A DNA stretch of 64,000 bases from Gimesia fumaroli (GTDB lineage: Bacteria; Planctomycetota; Planctomycetia; Planctomycetales; Planctomycetaceae). The stretch is from assembly GCF_007754425.1 (NCBI RefSeq), contig NZ_CP037452.1, forward strand, positions 6,303,164-6,367,163, in the 5' to 3' direction. Made by a program: the position numbers and the translations under genes. Positions 18,914 through 28,439 of the stretch are shown piece by piece (within the stretch, counting starts at the first letter, position 1; each line of letters begins with the position of its first letter). Under the pieces are notes generated by a model. It did not search any database, was not told where the DNA came from, and was given only the letters and a program-made list of their open reading frames with translations.

Positions 18914-19957
18914 TTAATGCTCTTCAGAAGCAGTCGTAGAGATCGTTTTGGGGAGTGAGCGGAACAAGATTGTGAAGTAAATCCCGACAAGCACGATACC
19001 GGGAATCCACCAGAAGAGGGCTGTATTGAGCTCATTGGCGGGGGGGGATGCATTATAGATGGTCAAGCTGAACTCGGGATTCAAGCTGGGCAGCATATTG
19101 GGATACAGGGCTGCAGCACCGCTGAAAATGACCAGATAAATGAACAGAGCTGAGCTTAAAAACGCTGCCATATTGTGATGTTTGATTCGAAATAAGAACG
19201 AACCAATCAGAGCCAGAATTGCACCGACAGGGAGTGCCAGGATCCAGGGATGGGATGCATAGCTTGCTTTGGCAAGTGGCTGAACCGAGTAGCTGGCTAA
19301 CAGTGTCAGCGCGGTTAGCCCCGTCGTCAGATCCCATAGCCAGGAAGCAACTCGTCTGGATCGTTGCTGAACGGCTCCGTCGGTTTTTGCAATGAGCCAG
19401 AGTGCACCATGATGTAAAAGGATCACGGCGGAGGTCATGCCACTCAAGATCGTGTACCAGTCCAGAATTCCTGTTTGAGTCCCAATCCGAAAATCGGTCC
19501 AGAGCGGTTCAAAGAACGTCCCTGTTTGATCCAGGGGAACACCGCGAAATACATTCGCCATGGCTGCTCCGAGAATGACAATCAGCAAACTGCTGGAGAC
19601 AAACAGCATGATATTCCAGAAATGAACCCACAGGGAATCGGAAAGATAATGCGGCAATTCAATACTGATGGCCCGGAAGATCAAGAGCCAGACGACCATT
19701 GTCAGGGGGAGATAGAACCCACTGAATAGCGCACTGAGAAATACTGGAAAAGCCATCATCATGGTTCCGCCGGCAGCAATCAACCAGACTTCATTTCCAT
19801 CCCAGACGGGAGCAATGGACTGGATGATCTGTTTCTGTTCGGGCCGATTGTCAGCAAGAAACAGGTGCAGTACGCCAATTCCCAGGTCGAAGCCATCCAA
19901 GACCAGGTAAGTCGAAATCATCAAGAGTAGTAGAATATACCAAACCGTTTCCATCAT
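18914..19957 (-). CDS. cydB: Cytochrome bd ubiquinol oxidase subunit II
   Basis: A 347-residue integral membrane protein with about eight to nine helices, matching CydB of cytochrome bd oxidases. The N-terminus has the family's YLVLDGFDLGIGVLH motif, and SIAPVWDGNEVWLIAAGG follows. CydB scaffolds the haem-bearing CydA subunit, and the complex reduces O2 to water using quinol. The start codon lies one base past the cydA stop, so the two are surely co-translated. No cydX or cydDC is visible next to it. The C-terminus is short and hydrophilic. Confidence 0.95.
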   Translation of the reverse strand: MMETVWYILLLLMISTYLVLDGFDLGIGVLHLFLADNRPEQKQIIQSIAPVWDGNEVWLIAAGGTMMMAFPVFLSALFSGFYLPLTMVVWLLIFRAISIELPHYLSDSLWVHFWNIMLFVSSSLLIVILGAAMANVFRGVPLDQTGTFFEPLWTDFRIGTQTGILDWYTILSGMTSAVILLHHGALWLIAKTDGAVQQRSRRVASWLWDLTTGLTALTLLASYSVQPLAKASYASHPWILALPVGAILALIGSFLFRIKHHNMAAFLSSALFIYLVIFSGAAALYPNMLPSLNPEFSLTIYNASPPANELNTALFWWIPGIVLVGIYFTILFRSLPKTISTTASEEH

Positions 19958-19958
19958 T

Positions 19959-21317
19959 CTAAGTACCCGCCTCCGTTGCTGGGTTTGCTTGATCGATACT
20001 TAATAATTCAGGCCCCTGATTGATAATTCGTGTTGCGAGAAAGAAGTATAACACGGACAGAAACAGATAGAGCCCCATGAATCCGAGCAATGTGAACATG
20101 ATATTTCCCTGTGAAATATTTTTTGATGCGCCATCGACGGTTTTCATCAAACCATAAATTAACCAGGGTTGACGCCCGATTTCTGTCGTAAACCAGCCTG
20201 CTGTATTCGCGATAAACGGGAACGGCAGTGCGAGCATGAGCAGCCAGAGAATGGTTCGACTGGTATACAACTTCTTTTTCCAGAGCAACAACATGCACAG
20301 CCCCATTAAGGCGATGAAAAGTGTTCCGAGCCCAGCCATGATGTGATAAGAAAAATAAAGTAATTCGATGTTATCAGGCCAGAGATCGCGATCGTATTCG
20401 GTCAGGCCTTTGACTGTCGCATTCCAGCTGTCATATGTCAGGAAGGAAAGTGCTTTGGGAATGACGATCGGATTATCAATTTTGAGTTCTTCCAGATTAG
20501 GCTGACCTATCAGGACCAGGCCGGCACCATCTTCGGTGTGAAAGTGCCCTTCCATTGCCGAAAATTTGACAGGTTGATGTTTCTGAACCTGCTTGGCTTC
20601 CCAGTCACCGGTTGGGGCGGCGGCGATGATACTCGCAACAAACCCAACAATCACAGCCACGGAGAGATACCGCCGAGTGATTTCCAGATGTTCCCCTTTC
20701 AGTAAATGATATGCACCGATCGAAGCCATTGTAAAACTACCTGTAATCACAGAGCCGGTCATGGTATGCAGGTACTGTTTGATCGCCCAGGGGTTACTGA
20801 GCAGCGCCCAGATACTAGTCAGATGGAAAACACCCTGTTCGTCGATCCGATATCCTACCGGATGCTGAAGAAAGGCGTTCGTACAGATAATGAAGTAACC
20901 ACTGAGCCACGTTCCCGCTACTAACAGAAAAGAAACGATCCAGTGGGCGGTCCTGCTCAGTTTTTTTTCACCGAAGATCAAAAGATACAAAAACGTCGAT
21001 TCCAGAAAAAACGCGAAGATGCCTTCCATCGCCAGCGTTTGCCCCAGGATCGATCCGGTCGATTTCACAAGTTGGGACCAGTTAGTTCCAAATTGAAATT
21101 CCAGGGGGATGCCTGTGACAACTCCCATCAGAAATGTGAGTCCAAATATTTTGAGCCAGAAGCGCGCCGCCGCATCAGCCCAGGGATTTCCCCTCAGCCC
21201 GATGGTCTTGAGAATGAAGATCAACAGAGCCAGGCCCATTGTCAATTGGGGGAACAGATAATGGTACGATGCAGTAAAAGCAAACTGGACTCGATGGAGT
21301 AATATTGAATCAATCAT
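19959..21317 (-). CDS. cydA: Cytochrome bd ubiquinol oxidase subunit I
   Basis: A 452-residue membrane protein with the CydA landmarks: an N-terminal His in ASYHYLFPQLTMG (haem ligand region), FQFGTNW, MEGIFAFFLES (conserved Glu), the periplasmic quinol-binding Q-loop, and GRQPWLIYG near the last helices. Its length fits the short Q-loop type rather than the longer E. coli form. It provides high-affinity, low-oxygen respiration in the cytoplasmic membrane. First gene of the cydAB pair; the promoter should lie in the 75-base gap before the peptidase gene or further upstream on the minus strand. No redox regulator is adjacent. Confidence 0.96.
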   Translation of the reverse strand: MIDSILLHRVQFAFTASYHYLFPQLTMGLALLIFILKTIGLRGNPWADAAARFWLKIFGLTFLMGVVTGIPLEFQFGTNWSQLVKSTGSILGQTLAMEGIFAFFLESTFLYLLIFGEKKLSRTAHWIVSFLLVAGTWLSGYFIICTNAFLQHPVGYRIDEQGVFHLTSIWALLSNPWAIKQYLHTMTGSVITGSFTMASIGAYHLLKGEHLEITRRYLSVAVIVGFVASIIAAAPTGDWEAKQVQKHQPVKFSAMEGHFHTEDGAGLVLIGQPNLEELKIDNPIVIPKALSFLTYDSWNATVKGLTEYDRDLWPDNIELLYFSYHIMAGLGTLFIALMGLCMLLLWKKKLYTSRTILWLLMLALPFPFIANTAGWFTTEIGRQPWLIYGLMKTVDGASKNISQGNIMFTLLGFMGLYLFLSVLYFFLATRIINQGPELLSIDQANPATEAGT

Positions 21318-21392
21318 ACCTTTGAATCCATTTCGCCGGTGATGCGTTCTGTTAGAAATTTCAGTGAATCAATTCCATGTCTGTTATATGAA

Positions 21393-22325
21393 TCAGGGGG
21401 CATTCTGCAACCAGTAGATGAGTACTTTACCCACTTTCGCCATGCTGGCCCCTGAACAGTAGCGTGGAATATCTCGTGTCGTATGCCACGCGGGGTAATC
21501 AAAGTCGATAATATCACAGGTTGGGATTCGTGCAATTTCATTCAAGGGTAAATGATCGTCTCGGATTTCAAATTTGGCTTGTGGGATGAACTGCTTCACC
21601 CCCATTCTTTGCGCGGCTTCCCAAATACTGCGCGTCAGTTGAGGGGCGTACTTGAGACTGTTTTTTTCCATATAGATTGCCAGATTTTTATCTGCAATCA
21701 TGTCAAAGAGAACGCCGTAGACGTATTCATAATCCCGTGGTTCTGTCTTGTATTGTTTGGCAAAATATTTTGAACCGAGGAAATAGGGATCGTTTTCACG
21801 ATAGACGAGTTCTTCGCCATCAAAAAACACGAAGTCGACGCCGTAGCCATGGCTGATTTTCAACTCGTGCATCATATTTCCTAATTCCATGAGGAAAGCA
21901 ACGCCGCTGGCACCATCGTTCGCACCAATAAAGAGCCCCCGTGGTTGTCTCCGATCACGGTCGGGGAATGGTCGTGTGTCGTAGTGGCAAGCCAGCAGAA
22001 TCCGTTTTTTTGCTTCGGGATTCCAACTGACTATCATGTTATTCATCCGCACGGGAGTTCCATTTAAGGGATGCGGAGCGTCGAACGATTGGAATTGAAC
22101 CTGGGCTTTCAGCTTCCTGAAATGTTCTGAGATTAACTTTTGTTGTGCCGCCATACCGGGCGAACCGCTGATACGTGACTTGAGGCGGCAGATTGTTTTC
22201 AGATATTCATAGGAGCGGCCGGCATCAAATTCGGGTTTGGTGACTGGTTCGGCAGCGGTTAAAGGGCAGAGCGGAAACAGCACTATCACTATAAGTATTC
22301 GAACTAGTTGCCATCGTCGCCACAT
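21393..22325 (-). CDS. M28 metallopeptidase / glutaminyl cyclase-like protein
   Basis: A secreted zinc enzyme of about 310 residues. The start at 22325 gives a clean signal peptide (hydrophobic run ending TAAEP) and avoids overlap with the next gene; the ORF is open further up but that part is not family-like. M28 landmarks: ACHYDTRP (zinc His), GANDGASGVAFLME (bridging Asp) and FDGEELV (catalytic Glu and Glu/zinc ligand). Spacing resembles glutaminyl-peptide cyclotransferases as well as aminopeptidases of family M28, and sequence alone does not decide between them. Likely periplasmic. It lies on the same strand between cydA and the TauE-type exporter. Confidence 0.85.
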   Translation of the reverse strand: MWRRWQLVRILIVIVLFPLCPLTAAEPVTKPEFDAGRSYEYLKTICRLKSRISGSPGMAAQQKLISEHFRKLKAQVQFQSFDAPHPLNGTPVRMNNMIVSWNPEAKKRILLACHYDTRPFPDRDRRQPRGLFIGANDGASGVAFLMELGNMMHELKISHGYGVDFVFFDGEELVYRENDPYFLGSKYFAKQYKTEPRDYEYVYGVLFDMIADKNLAIYMEKNSLKYAPQLTRSIWEAAQRMGVKQFIPQAKFEIRDDHLPLNEIARIPTCDIIDFDYPAWHTTRDIPRYCSGASMAKVGKVLIYWLQNAP

Positions 22326-22413
22326 ATAAAATTGCTTTCTCAATCTGTTGCCGATGAAACCTGATTGACCAGAGAATATTCTATACAATTCAGGAATCAA
22401 TTTGTGATTCTTT

Positions 22414-23211
22414 TTAGGTGAATAATAGTTTGATCGACATACAAACAATAGCCGTATAGAGCACGGCTCGAATGAAACCTTCCCCTTTTTTGACAGCCAG
22501 ATTCGAACCAATCCAACCACCGGCAGACATTCCCAGCATTAAAATAAAGCCTGTGACCCAGTCAATTTTTCCCTGCCAGGCGAAGATTCCAATCGCCGCT
22601 AATGTGTACGTTGCCACAATAAACACCTTGTGCATGTTGGTTCGCAACAGATCGATTTTCATGGCACCATTCATGATCGCAATCAGGATAAAGCCGATGC
22701 CTGCCTGAATAAAACCACCATAAAATCCTGCAAGGACCATCAATAAATGACCCGTTAGCGTGTTCTCATGATGAATGGCCGGGGACTCTGGGGGGGAATC
22801 CGATTCTTCTGAGGTAGTAGCCTCAGACGTATCCGATGTTGCTTTCTTTTTACGTTTGCTGAGTATCATCCAAACGAGGACACCTAGCATGACGATTGCC
22901 AGTACACGGTTGAACCAGGTGTTATTGAGTTTTGATCCCAGGAAGGCTCCCAGAAACGCCCCCGGAAGAGCACAGAGCGCTAATGAGAAACTGAGCCGGA
23001 AATCAGAAAACCCTTTATGGCGGAAACCGGCGATGGCGGTCAAGTTTTGCCCCAGAATCGCTATGCGGATGGTGCCATTCGCCACAGCGCCGGGAATTCC
23101 CAAAAACACCATCGTTGGCATGACAATTAAGGACCCCCCTCCAGCCAGGACATTCAAAATACCGGCAAGAACGCCCACGCCCGCCAATAAGAGATTTTGC
23201 CACCAATCCAT
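22414..23211 (-). CDS. TSUP family (TauE/SafE-type) membrane transporter
   Basis: A 265-residue protein with about eight hydrophobic helices in two repeats. The first repeat opens with GVLAGILNVLAGGGSL, the hallmark glycine-rich motif of the TauE/SafE family, and the second with GFYGGFIQAGIGFILI. A hydrophilic loop of Ser, Glu and Pro (about 120-150) separates the halves. Family members export sulfite, sulfoacetate or other small anions; substrate here is unknown. The ATG at 23211 is consistent with the first helix. Same strand as the M28 gene but about 90 bases apart. Confidence 0.9.
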   Translation of the reverse strand: MDWWQNLLLAGVGVLAGILNVLAGGGSLIVMPTMVFLGIPGAVANGTIRIAILGQNLTAIAGFRHKGFSDFRLSFSLALCALPGAFLGAFLGSKLNNTWFNRVLAIVMLGVLVWMILSKRKKKATSDTSEATTSEESDSPPESPAIHHENTLTGHLLMVLAGFYGGFIQAGIGFILIAIMNGAMKIDLLRTNMHKVFIVATYTLAAIGIFAWQGKIDWVTGFILMLGMSAGGWIGSNLAVKKGEGFIRAVLYTAIVCMSIKLLFT

Positions 23212-23369
23212 GGTTTTTGATTTCCCTTAACTAATTTGATCGTTCAGACAGTGCGAGCCTGGAGTTACTAAGGAGCTGAATTCCATTTCCTCAGTTGAGA
23301 GTTTACAGGCTTTTACAACAGAGTATCAATCGACATTTGTGGAAGAACGCAAGTAAAACAGAAATCTGA

Positions 23370-24122
23370 CTAAGCAAGGAGTGAGGCGATCATACCGGAC
23401 AGTACAATTCCGTCCCAAGTTCCCGCTCCCCCGATGCTGATAGAAGGCGCATCCAGTTTTTTGAAATCTTTCCAGTGCATCAAATCTGCTCCCAGCAGAG
23501 GACCTGAGATGCCGATTACAAACGCAACGGGAGCATAGAGAGACCGGAAGTCGACTCCTAAATCTCCCTGCATGGGGGCCACGATTCCAAAACCAAACCA
23601 GGTTGCCAACACGGCAGTCAGTGGAGGAATGAAGACGGGCATGGCAATTCCGATTCCCGGGACCAGACGTGCCATACGATAGCACATAAAGGAGTTGAGA
23701 CAGATTCCTGCCAGCGCAACAATGACGGGAGTCGGTCCACCAGAGATAATAAATTTCGAAAGCCAGACCGCCAGAAGAACGGGAATGATACAGCCTCCCA
23801 AGTTGACTGCGATGATCGCTTCCTGACGTAATTTTTTCATTTGTGGCATCAGTTGCAGACCGGCCAGCGATTCAAACATCGGGACATTCACTTCCTTATC
23901 AAGCGGGAAGCGGGCGATCGGAAAGTTAAACAATGATCCGAAGATCATGCCGATCAGAACCAGAACCGCTGCTTGCGGACTGAGGTGTAGGTTTCGTAAT
24001 GCTGTTTCCGCCAGATCGACAAAAATTAAAGGCATCATACAGCCAAAAAAGACCATTAGGGTCAGAATCATGCAGCCCGATAACTGGGCGGATTGAAGAT
24101 TGTTCGGTTGCTGTTGAGGCAC
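23370..24122 (-). CDS. DUF1614 multi-spanning membrane protein
   Basis: A 250-residue protein with about seven hydrophobic segments. The NFPIARFPL motif after the second helix and the central LVPGIGIAMP segment match the DUF1614 family as I remember it. Function of the family is not known. It stands alone between the TauE-type gene and the divergent chorismate synthase. Gene quality is good: no overlap, an ATG start, and codon use like its neighbours. Confidence 0.75.
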   Translation of the reverse strand: MPQQQPNNLQSAQLSGCMILTLMVFFGCMMPLIFVDLAETALRNLHLSPQAAVLVLIGMIFGSLFNFPIARFPLDKEVNVPMFESLAGLQLMPQMKKLRQEAIIAVNLGGCIIPVLLAVWLSKFIISGGPTPVIVALAGICLNSFMCYRMARLVPGIGIAMPVFIPPLTAVLATWFGFGIVAPMQGDLGVDFRSLYAPVAFVIGISGPLLGADLMHWKDFKKLDAPSISIGGAGTWDGIVLSGMIASLLA

Positions 24123-24351
24123 TGTCTGATTTCTTTCCGTGAATCAGGATGGTTGCTGTTGAGACTCGATACATTTAAACAGGGGCAAACATTCTGTTCT
24201 CCCATTTTCTGGGACATTTTAGCCAGTTGAACCGGATTCCTGCAGGTCCTTGGCGGGAATATTCGGAACAATTCCTACCTTCTCGCCGAATTCATCAAGG
24301 GGAGCCTCCCGGGAAGGATGACATTCCTCCGCGTCCCGCTACAATCAAGGT

Positions 24352-25494
24352 ATGGTAGGTAATTCTTTTGGACAAGCGTTTCGGATTACGACGGCTGGCG
24401 AAAGCCACGGTCCGGGCAATGTGGTGATTATTGATGGCGTTCCTCCGGGAATTCCGATCAGCGTGGAAGATCTACTCGTCGATCTCAATCGTCGCAAACC
24501 AGGTCAAAGTAAGATTGTGACCCAGCGGAAAGAAGCCGACCATCCTGAGATTCTCTCCGGAGTGTTTGAAGGCATTACCACGGGTACCTCACTCGCCATT
24601 CTGATTCGGAACGAAGATCAGCGTAGTAAAGATTACGGCGATATCAAAGACAAATACCGTCCCGGCCATGCAGATTACACTTACGACGCCAAATATGGCT
24701 TCCGTGATTATCGAGGCGGCGGACGATCCAGTGCGCGTGAAACAAATGTCCGTGTCGCAGCCGGAGTGGTTGCCAAGAAAATTCTGGCAACTGCGTTTAG
24801 TGGACGGATTGTGGGTTACGTAACTCAGGTTGGTCACTTAAAAGCCGAAATTGCAGATCCCACTTTGATTACCGCCGATCAGGTCGAACAGTTTTCCGAT
24901 GGCAGTTTGAACCCGGTGCGTTGTCCCGATCATGATCTGGCTCGCCAGATGATCGAATTCATCGATCAGGTACGAAAAGAAGGTGATTCCATAGGCGGAG
25001 TCGCAGAAATCGTGGCGATCAACGTTCCCGCGGGATTGGGGGAGCCGGTCTTCGATAAGTTGAAAGCCGACATCGCCAAAGCCTTGTTCAGCATTCCCGC
25101 TGTTCTGGGAGTCGAATACGGATCGGGTTTTGGATGTGCGACAATGCGGGGCAGTCAGAATAATGATCACTTCATCGCTGAAGCAGGAGAAGACGCTCCG
25201 ATTATTACCACAGACACAAACCGGCATGGAGGAAGTCTGGGTGGCATTTCAACAGGACAGCCTCTTGTGTTTCGTGCTGCGGTCAAGCCGACCAGTAGCC
25301 TGTTGATCGAACAACCAACGGTGACAAAACAGGGTGAGCCGACAACCATCCGAACCAAAGGGCGACATGACCCCTGTCTGTTGCCTCGATTTGTTCCGAT
25401 TGCCGAAGCGATGATTGCGATCACGCTTGCCGATCATTGGTTGCGTTGGCGTGCCCAATGTGAAGCGGCTCCCAATCGCACTCACAATGATTAA
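24352..25494 (+). CDS. aroC: Chorismate synthase
   Basis: Last step of the shikimate pathway: trans-elimination of phosphate from EPSP to give chorismate with reduced FMN. The 380-residue length is normal. Signatures seen: TAGESHGPGNVVIIDGVPPG near the N-terminus, the second block GRSSARETNVRVAAG (about 125-140), and the third, RHDPCLLPRFVPIAEAM near the C-terminus. It sits 17 bases upstream of a yjbQ-type gene on the same strand. AAGG precedes the ATG closely. No other aro gene is adjacent. Confidence 0.97.
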   Translation: MVGNSFGQAFRITTAGESHGPGNVVIIDGVPPGIPISVEDLLVDLNRRKPGQSKIVTQRKEADHPEILSGVFEGITTGTSLAILIRNEDQRSKDYGDIKDKYRPGHADYTYDAKYGFRDYRGGGRSSARETNVRVAAGVVAKKILATAFSGRIVGYVTQVGHLKAEIADPTLITADQVEQFSDGSLNPVRCPDHDLARQMIEFIDQVRKEGDSIGGVAEIVAINVPAGLGEPVFDKLKADIAKALFSIPAVLGVEYGSGFGCATMRGSQNNDHFIAEAGEDAPIITTDTNRHGGSLGGISTGQPLVFRAAVKPTSSLLIEQPTVTKQGEPTTIRTKGRHDPCLLPRFVPIAEAMIAITLADHWLRWRAQCEAAPNRTHND

Positions 25495-25511
25495 GCAGAG
25501 AGTACTCTAGC

Positions 25512-25931
25512 ATGGCCTGGATTCAAAAGCAGATTCGACTTCCTGCCTTAAGACGGGGCTTTCATCTCGTAACACATGAAGTGCTGAGCGAAATTCCCGA
25601 GTTATCACAAGTTGATGTTGGCATCATGCATGTTTTTATTATGCATACGTCAGCTTCACTGTCGATCAATGAAAATGCCGACCCGGATGTCCCCGTTGAT
25701 TTGGAGATGGCCTTTAACAAGATCGCTCCCGAATCGTTTCCGTATGTGCATACCTGCGAAGGTCCCGATGATATGCCTGCCCATGTCAAAGCCTCAATGA
25801 TTGGGAATTCGCTTACGATTCCGATCAGTGGCGGCCGACTCTGTCTGGGCACGTGGCAGGGAATCTATCTCTGCGAGCACCGTAACCACGGCGGTAGTCG
25901 TCGTCTGGTGGTGACGATTCAGGGCGAGTAA
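25512..25931 (+). CDS. YjbQ/UPF0047-family protein
   Basis: A 139-residue protein of the UPF0047/YjbQ family, annotated as secondary thiamine-phosphate synthase enzymes. Key pattern: an N-terminal GFHLVTHEV strand, MHTSASLSINENADPDV in the middle, the CEGPDDMPAHVKASMIG active-site segment with conserved Asp/His, and a GTWQGIYLCEHR C-terminal block. The fold is a homotrimer with a buried His-rich site. The physiological role is uncertain. Likely translationally linked to aroC. Confidence 0.92.
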   Translation: MAWIQKQIRLPALRRGFHLVTHEVLSEIPELSQVDVGIMHVFIMHTSASLSINENADPDVPVDLEMAFNKIAPESFPYVHTCEGPDDMPAHVKASMIGNSLTIPISGGRLCLGTWQGIYLCEHRNHGGSRRLVVTIQGE

Positions 25932-25952
25932 CCACTCTGAACGCCTTTCGTC

Positions 25953-27314
25953 TTAACTGTCCTTTGCACCGACACAGTATAAGTGCTTGTCCGAGCGGAT
26001 AAAGAGATCACCATCACTCACTGCGGGAGAGGCACTAAAGTCTTCATTGTCATTGGTCAGACGATTAACAGAGATTTGTTCCAGTTTGTCGCCGGCCTTG
26101 ATCACATACGTCTCGCCGGAGCGGGAAGTGTAATATACTTTGCCGTCGGCAACGATGGGGGAGGAATAGTCGCTACCACGAAAACCACCGCCTCCTCTAC
26201 CCCCGCGTCCGCCAAAACGATTTCCGGCTGGTTCTTCTCTCTCATCGGCTGCGACAGCGTCTCCTTGTTCGAGTCGTCCCCGGAAGATGCGTTCGCCGGT
26301 TTTGGCATCGATGCAGTTGGCAATGCCACGCGAGAAGAAATAGATTCGGTCCTGATAAATGACGGGGGTTTCAATTCGGTTCGCATCCCGGCCTGACCAG
26401 AGGACGTGTGATTTGGTGACGTCCCCTTTTCCATTGGCTCGCACGGCGATCGATCCGCCGCCCCGTCCTTCAATTCCGTAAACTACTCCATTCTGAGCAA
26501 TCACACTGGAGCAATAGGTCTCGGTCGGCATGGCTTCACAATACCAGCGCAGTTTTCCGGTGTCTGGACTGAGTCCCCAGATTTCATAGGGAACGCCGAT
26601 CACCAGGTCGGTTCGCTTATCACCATGGTTCACTAAAATGGGCGTGCCCCAGGTTGAGTTGAAGCCCGATGATTCTTGTCGCCAGACTTCTTTACCAGTC
26701 TCTTTATTCAACGCGACAATCGCTTCGCTTTCTGCCGTCGCCGTTACAATGAGCAGATCTTTATACAAAATAGGACTTGAGGAAGACCCCCAGCGGCGGG
26801 GATCAAGTTCATCGCCCACAATCGTTTGCCAGAGCTGATTGCCTTCGAGGTCGAACGCAACGGCTCCCGATTTACCGAAATAGGCATACACCCGCTTGCC
26901 ATCTGAGGTGGGGGTGTGCGATGCATAACCATGTTCGGCGAACATACCTGTATAGACATCTTCAGGTAGAACCGGACCGACTGTTTTATCCCACAGGATC
27001 TTACCACTTTTTCGATCCAGGCAGACAAGGTGCCGCTTGAGATCTTTCTGATCACCGAGGTCATTCCGATTCATCCCATAGCCCGACCAGCAGGTGACAA
27101 AAACTTGATCACCGACAATGATCGGACTGGATGAACCGGGACCTGGTAGTGCCACTTTCCATTTCAGGTTTTTCTGAGGACTCCATTCAGCAGGAGTAGC
27201 CTGCTTTTCATCAGAAACCCCTGAGCCATTTGGCCCGCGAAACCGCATCCAGTCTGCCTGAACGCTTGAGGAAATGAACATCAACAAAGCGAACATAGCA
27301 ATTTTGAGGTGCAT
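25953..27314 (-). CDS. Secreted PQQ-like beta-propeller protein
   Basis: A 453-residue protein with signal peptide (about 1-20) and repeated blades of the PQQ/YVTN type, for example FGKSGAVAFDLEGNQLW, VALNKETGKEVWRQ and GLSPDTGKLRWYCEA. Planctomycetes carry many such periplasmic propellers; the function is unknown and PQQ binding itself is not implied. An unusual Gly/Arg-rich insert (GGRGGRGGGG) lies about residues 372-386 between blades. It shares a strand with the EF-hand gene to its right, 53 bases apart, so they may be one transcript. Confidence 0.9.
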   Translation of the reverse strand: MHLKIAMFALLMFISSSVQADWMRFRGPNGSGVSDEKQATPAEWSPQKNLKWKVALPGPGSSSPIIVGDQVFVTCWSGYGMNRNDLGDQKDLKRHLVCLDRKSGKILWDKTVGPVLPEDVYTGMFAEHGYASHTPTSDGKRVYAYFGKSGAVAFDLEGNQLWQTIVGDELDPRRWGSSSSPILYKDLLIVTATAESEAIVALNKETGKEVWRQESSGFNSTWGTPILVNHGDKRTDLVIGVPYEIWGLSPDTGKLRWYCEAMPTETYCSSVIAQNGVVYGIEGRGGGSIAVRANGKGDVTKSHVLWSGRDANRIETPVIYQDRIYFFSRGIANCIDAKTGERIFRGRLEQGDAVAADEREEPAGNRFGGRGGRGGGGFRGSDYSSPIVADGKVYYTSRSGETYVIKAGDKLEQISVNRLTNDNEDFSASPAVSDGDLFIRSDKHLYCVGAKDS

Positions 27315-27367
27315 ATCAATGTCTCTGAAAATAAGATGAGATAACGAGCCAAATGGAAAAGAACGTC

Positions 27368-28096
27368 TTAATTTTCTTCTGGTTCAGGACGCTTGGGACG
27401 ATCGCTGTCGGGACGACGTCCACCACGATTACCCCGATCTCCGCCGCGCGACCGATTGCGTGAGTTAAACTGTTCTGCCATTTTGGTTAACTCAGCTTTA
27501 TCGACTTCTTTATCTTTGTTGGTGTCGATCCGATCAAACATCGGTTGCATCCGCTCGGGCAATTCATCTTTGGTAAGTTTGCCATCTTTGTTTTTGTCGT
27601 TGTTCATCATCCGCGAGACGAAATCACCAGTACGATTTCCTCCATCTCGTCTTCCAAATCCACCTTGGCCACCTGAACCTCCGGGGCCACGACGGTCACC
27701 GTCGCGTCGGGCGAAACCGCCAAAATCAGGACGCAATTCTTCCTGGGTTAACTTGCCGTTTTTGTCTTTATCCAGTTTTTGAAGAGCCGCAGTCGCATTC
27801 TCCATTTCCTCTTTGGAGATTTCGCCATCCTTATTGACATCGAGAACCACGATGATCGGCATCATCATCAGGAAGTTGGGACGCCCGCCTGGTCCACCAG
27901 GACCGCCTCTGCGGGGACCACCGTCTCGAGGGCCTCGTTCACCGCGATCGCCGTCGCGAGGGCCACGCTCACGCCCTTCAGGCCGATCACCTCGTTCAGG
28001 TCGATCGCCACCTTCAGGAGGTTGTGCAGGAAGTAGTGTTGTCGCACAAATTGCGAGCAGAGCTGTGCTGACAGAAAGTAGATGTGTGAAACGCAT
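27368..28096 (-). CDS. Secreted EF-hand calcium-binding protein
   Basis: A 242-residue protein with signal peptide (cleavage after LLPAQ). It has an Arg/Gly/Asp-rich low-complexity region (about 28-75) and four EF-hand loops: DVNKDGEISKEE, DKDKNGKLTQEE, NDKNKDGKLTKDE and DTNKDKEVDKAE. These alternate with Gly/Arg-rich linkers and a basic tail. Three loops keep the Asp/Asn ligands and the closing Glu; the fourth has Lys in place of Gly. Likely binds Ca2+ outside the cytoplasm. It is upstream of the propeller gene on the same strand. Its partner is unknown. Confidence 0.9.
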   Translation of the reverse strand: MRFTHLLSVSTALLAICATTLLPAQPPEGGDRPERGDRPEGRERGPRDGDRGERGPRDGGPRRGGPGGPGGRPNFLMMMPIIVVLDVNKDGEISKEEMENATAALQKLDKDKNGKLTQEELRPDFGGFARRDGDRRGPGGSGGQGGFGRRDGGNRTGDFVSRMMNNDKNKDGKLTKDELPERMQPMFDRIDTNKDKEVDKAELTKMAEQFNSRNRSRGGDRGNRGGRRPDSDRPKRPEPEEN

Positions 28097-28439
28097 CTGT
28101 TGGTCTCCGGAAATGTGGTTTTGAAATGTTAAATGTCTCTAGCCAATGGGTTTACAACAATGGCCGTTTATTCAATTGAAAGTTGTTTTCGAGCCCCAAA
28201 TCAGATCGGGGGGGACAACTTCTGAAACTTTAACGCAGCTGATTCAATTGAATCTACAAAAATCAAACCCGAGAGACGAGAAAATGTTTCGAAAAACTCG
28301 CCATTCTCAAAATAATTCCAGGAACTGAAATGAGCGATCAAGACTTTCTAGTCTGAATCAAAAAAGCACGCTTCCAGAAAAATCTGAAAGCGTGCGGGGG
28401 GGTAGGTAAATACAATCAATATTTCGATCGAAGATGAAA
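28097..28439. other. Intergenic region with a minus-strand terminator
   Basis: About 343 bases between the oxidoreductase and EF-hand genes. The right part holds the terminator of the oxidoreductase gene (28360-28395). The left part (28097-28330) should contain the EF-hand gene promoter; I saw no other feature. Confidence 0.4.
28360..28395 (-). terminator. Rho-independent terminator of the Gfo/Idh/MocA gene
   Basis: On the minus strand, arms GCACGCTT and AAGCGTGC extend over an inner TCTG/CAGA pair with a 4-base loop, followed by six T. It lies 45 bases past the stop codon at 28440. A textbook intrinsic terminator. Confidence 0.85.

Noticed and set aside
18090..21317. cydX or cydDC genes with cydAB
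   Set aside because: No short hydrophobic ORF follows cydB closely, and neighbouring genes are not ABC transporters.
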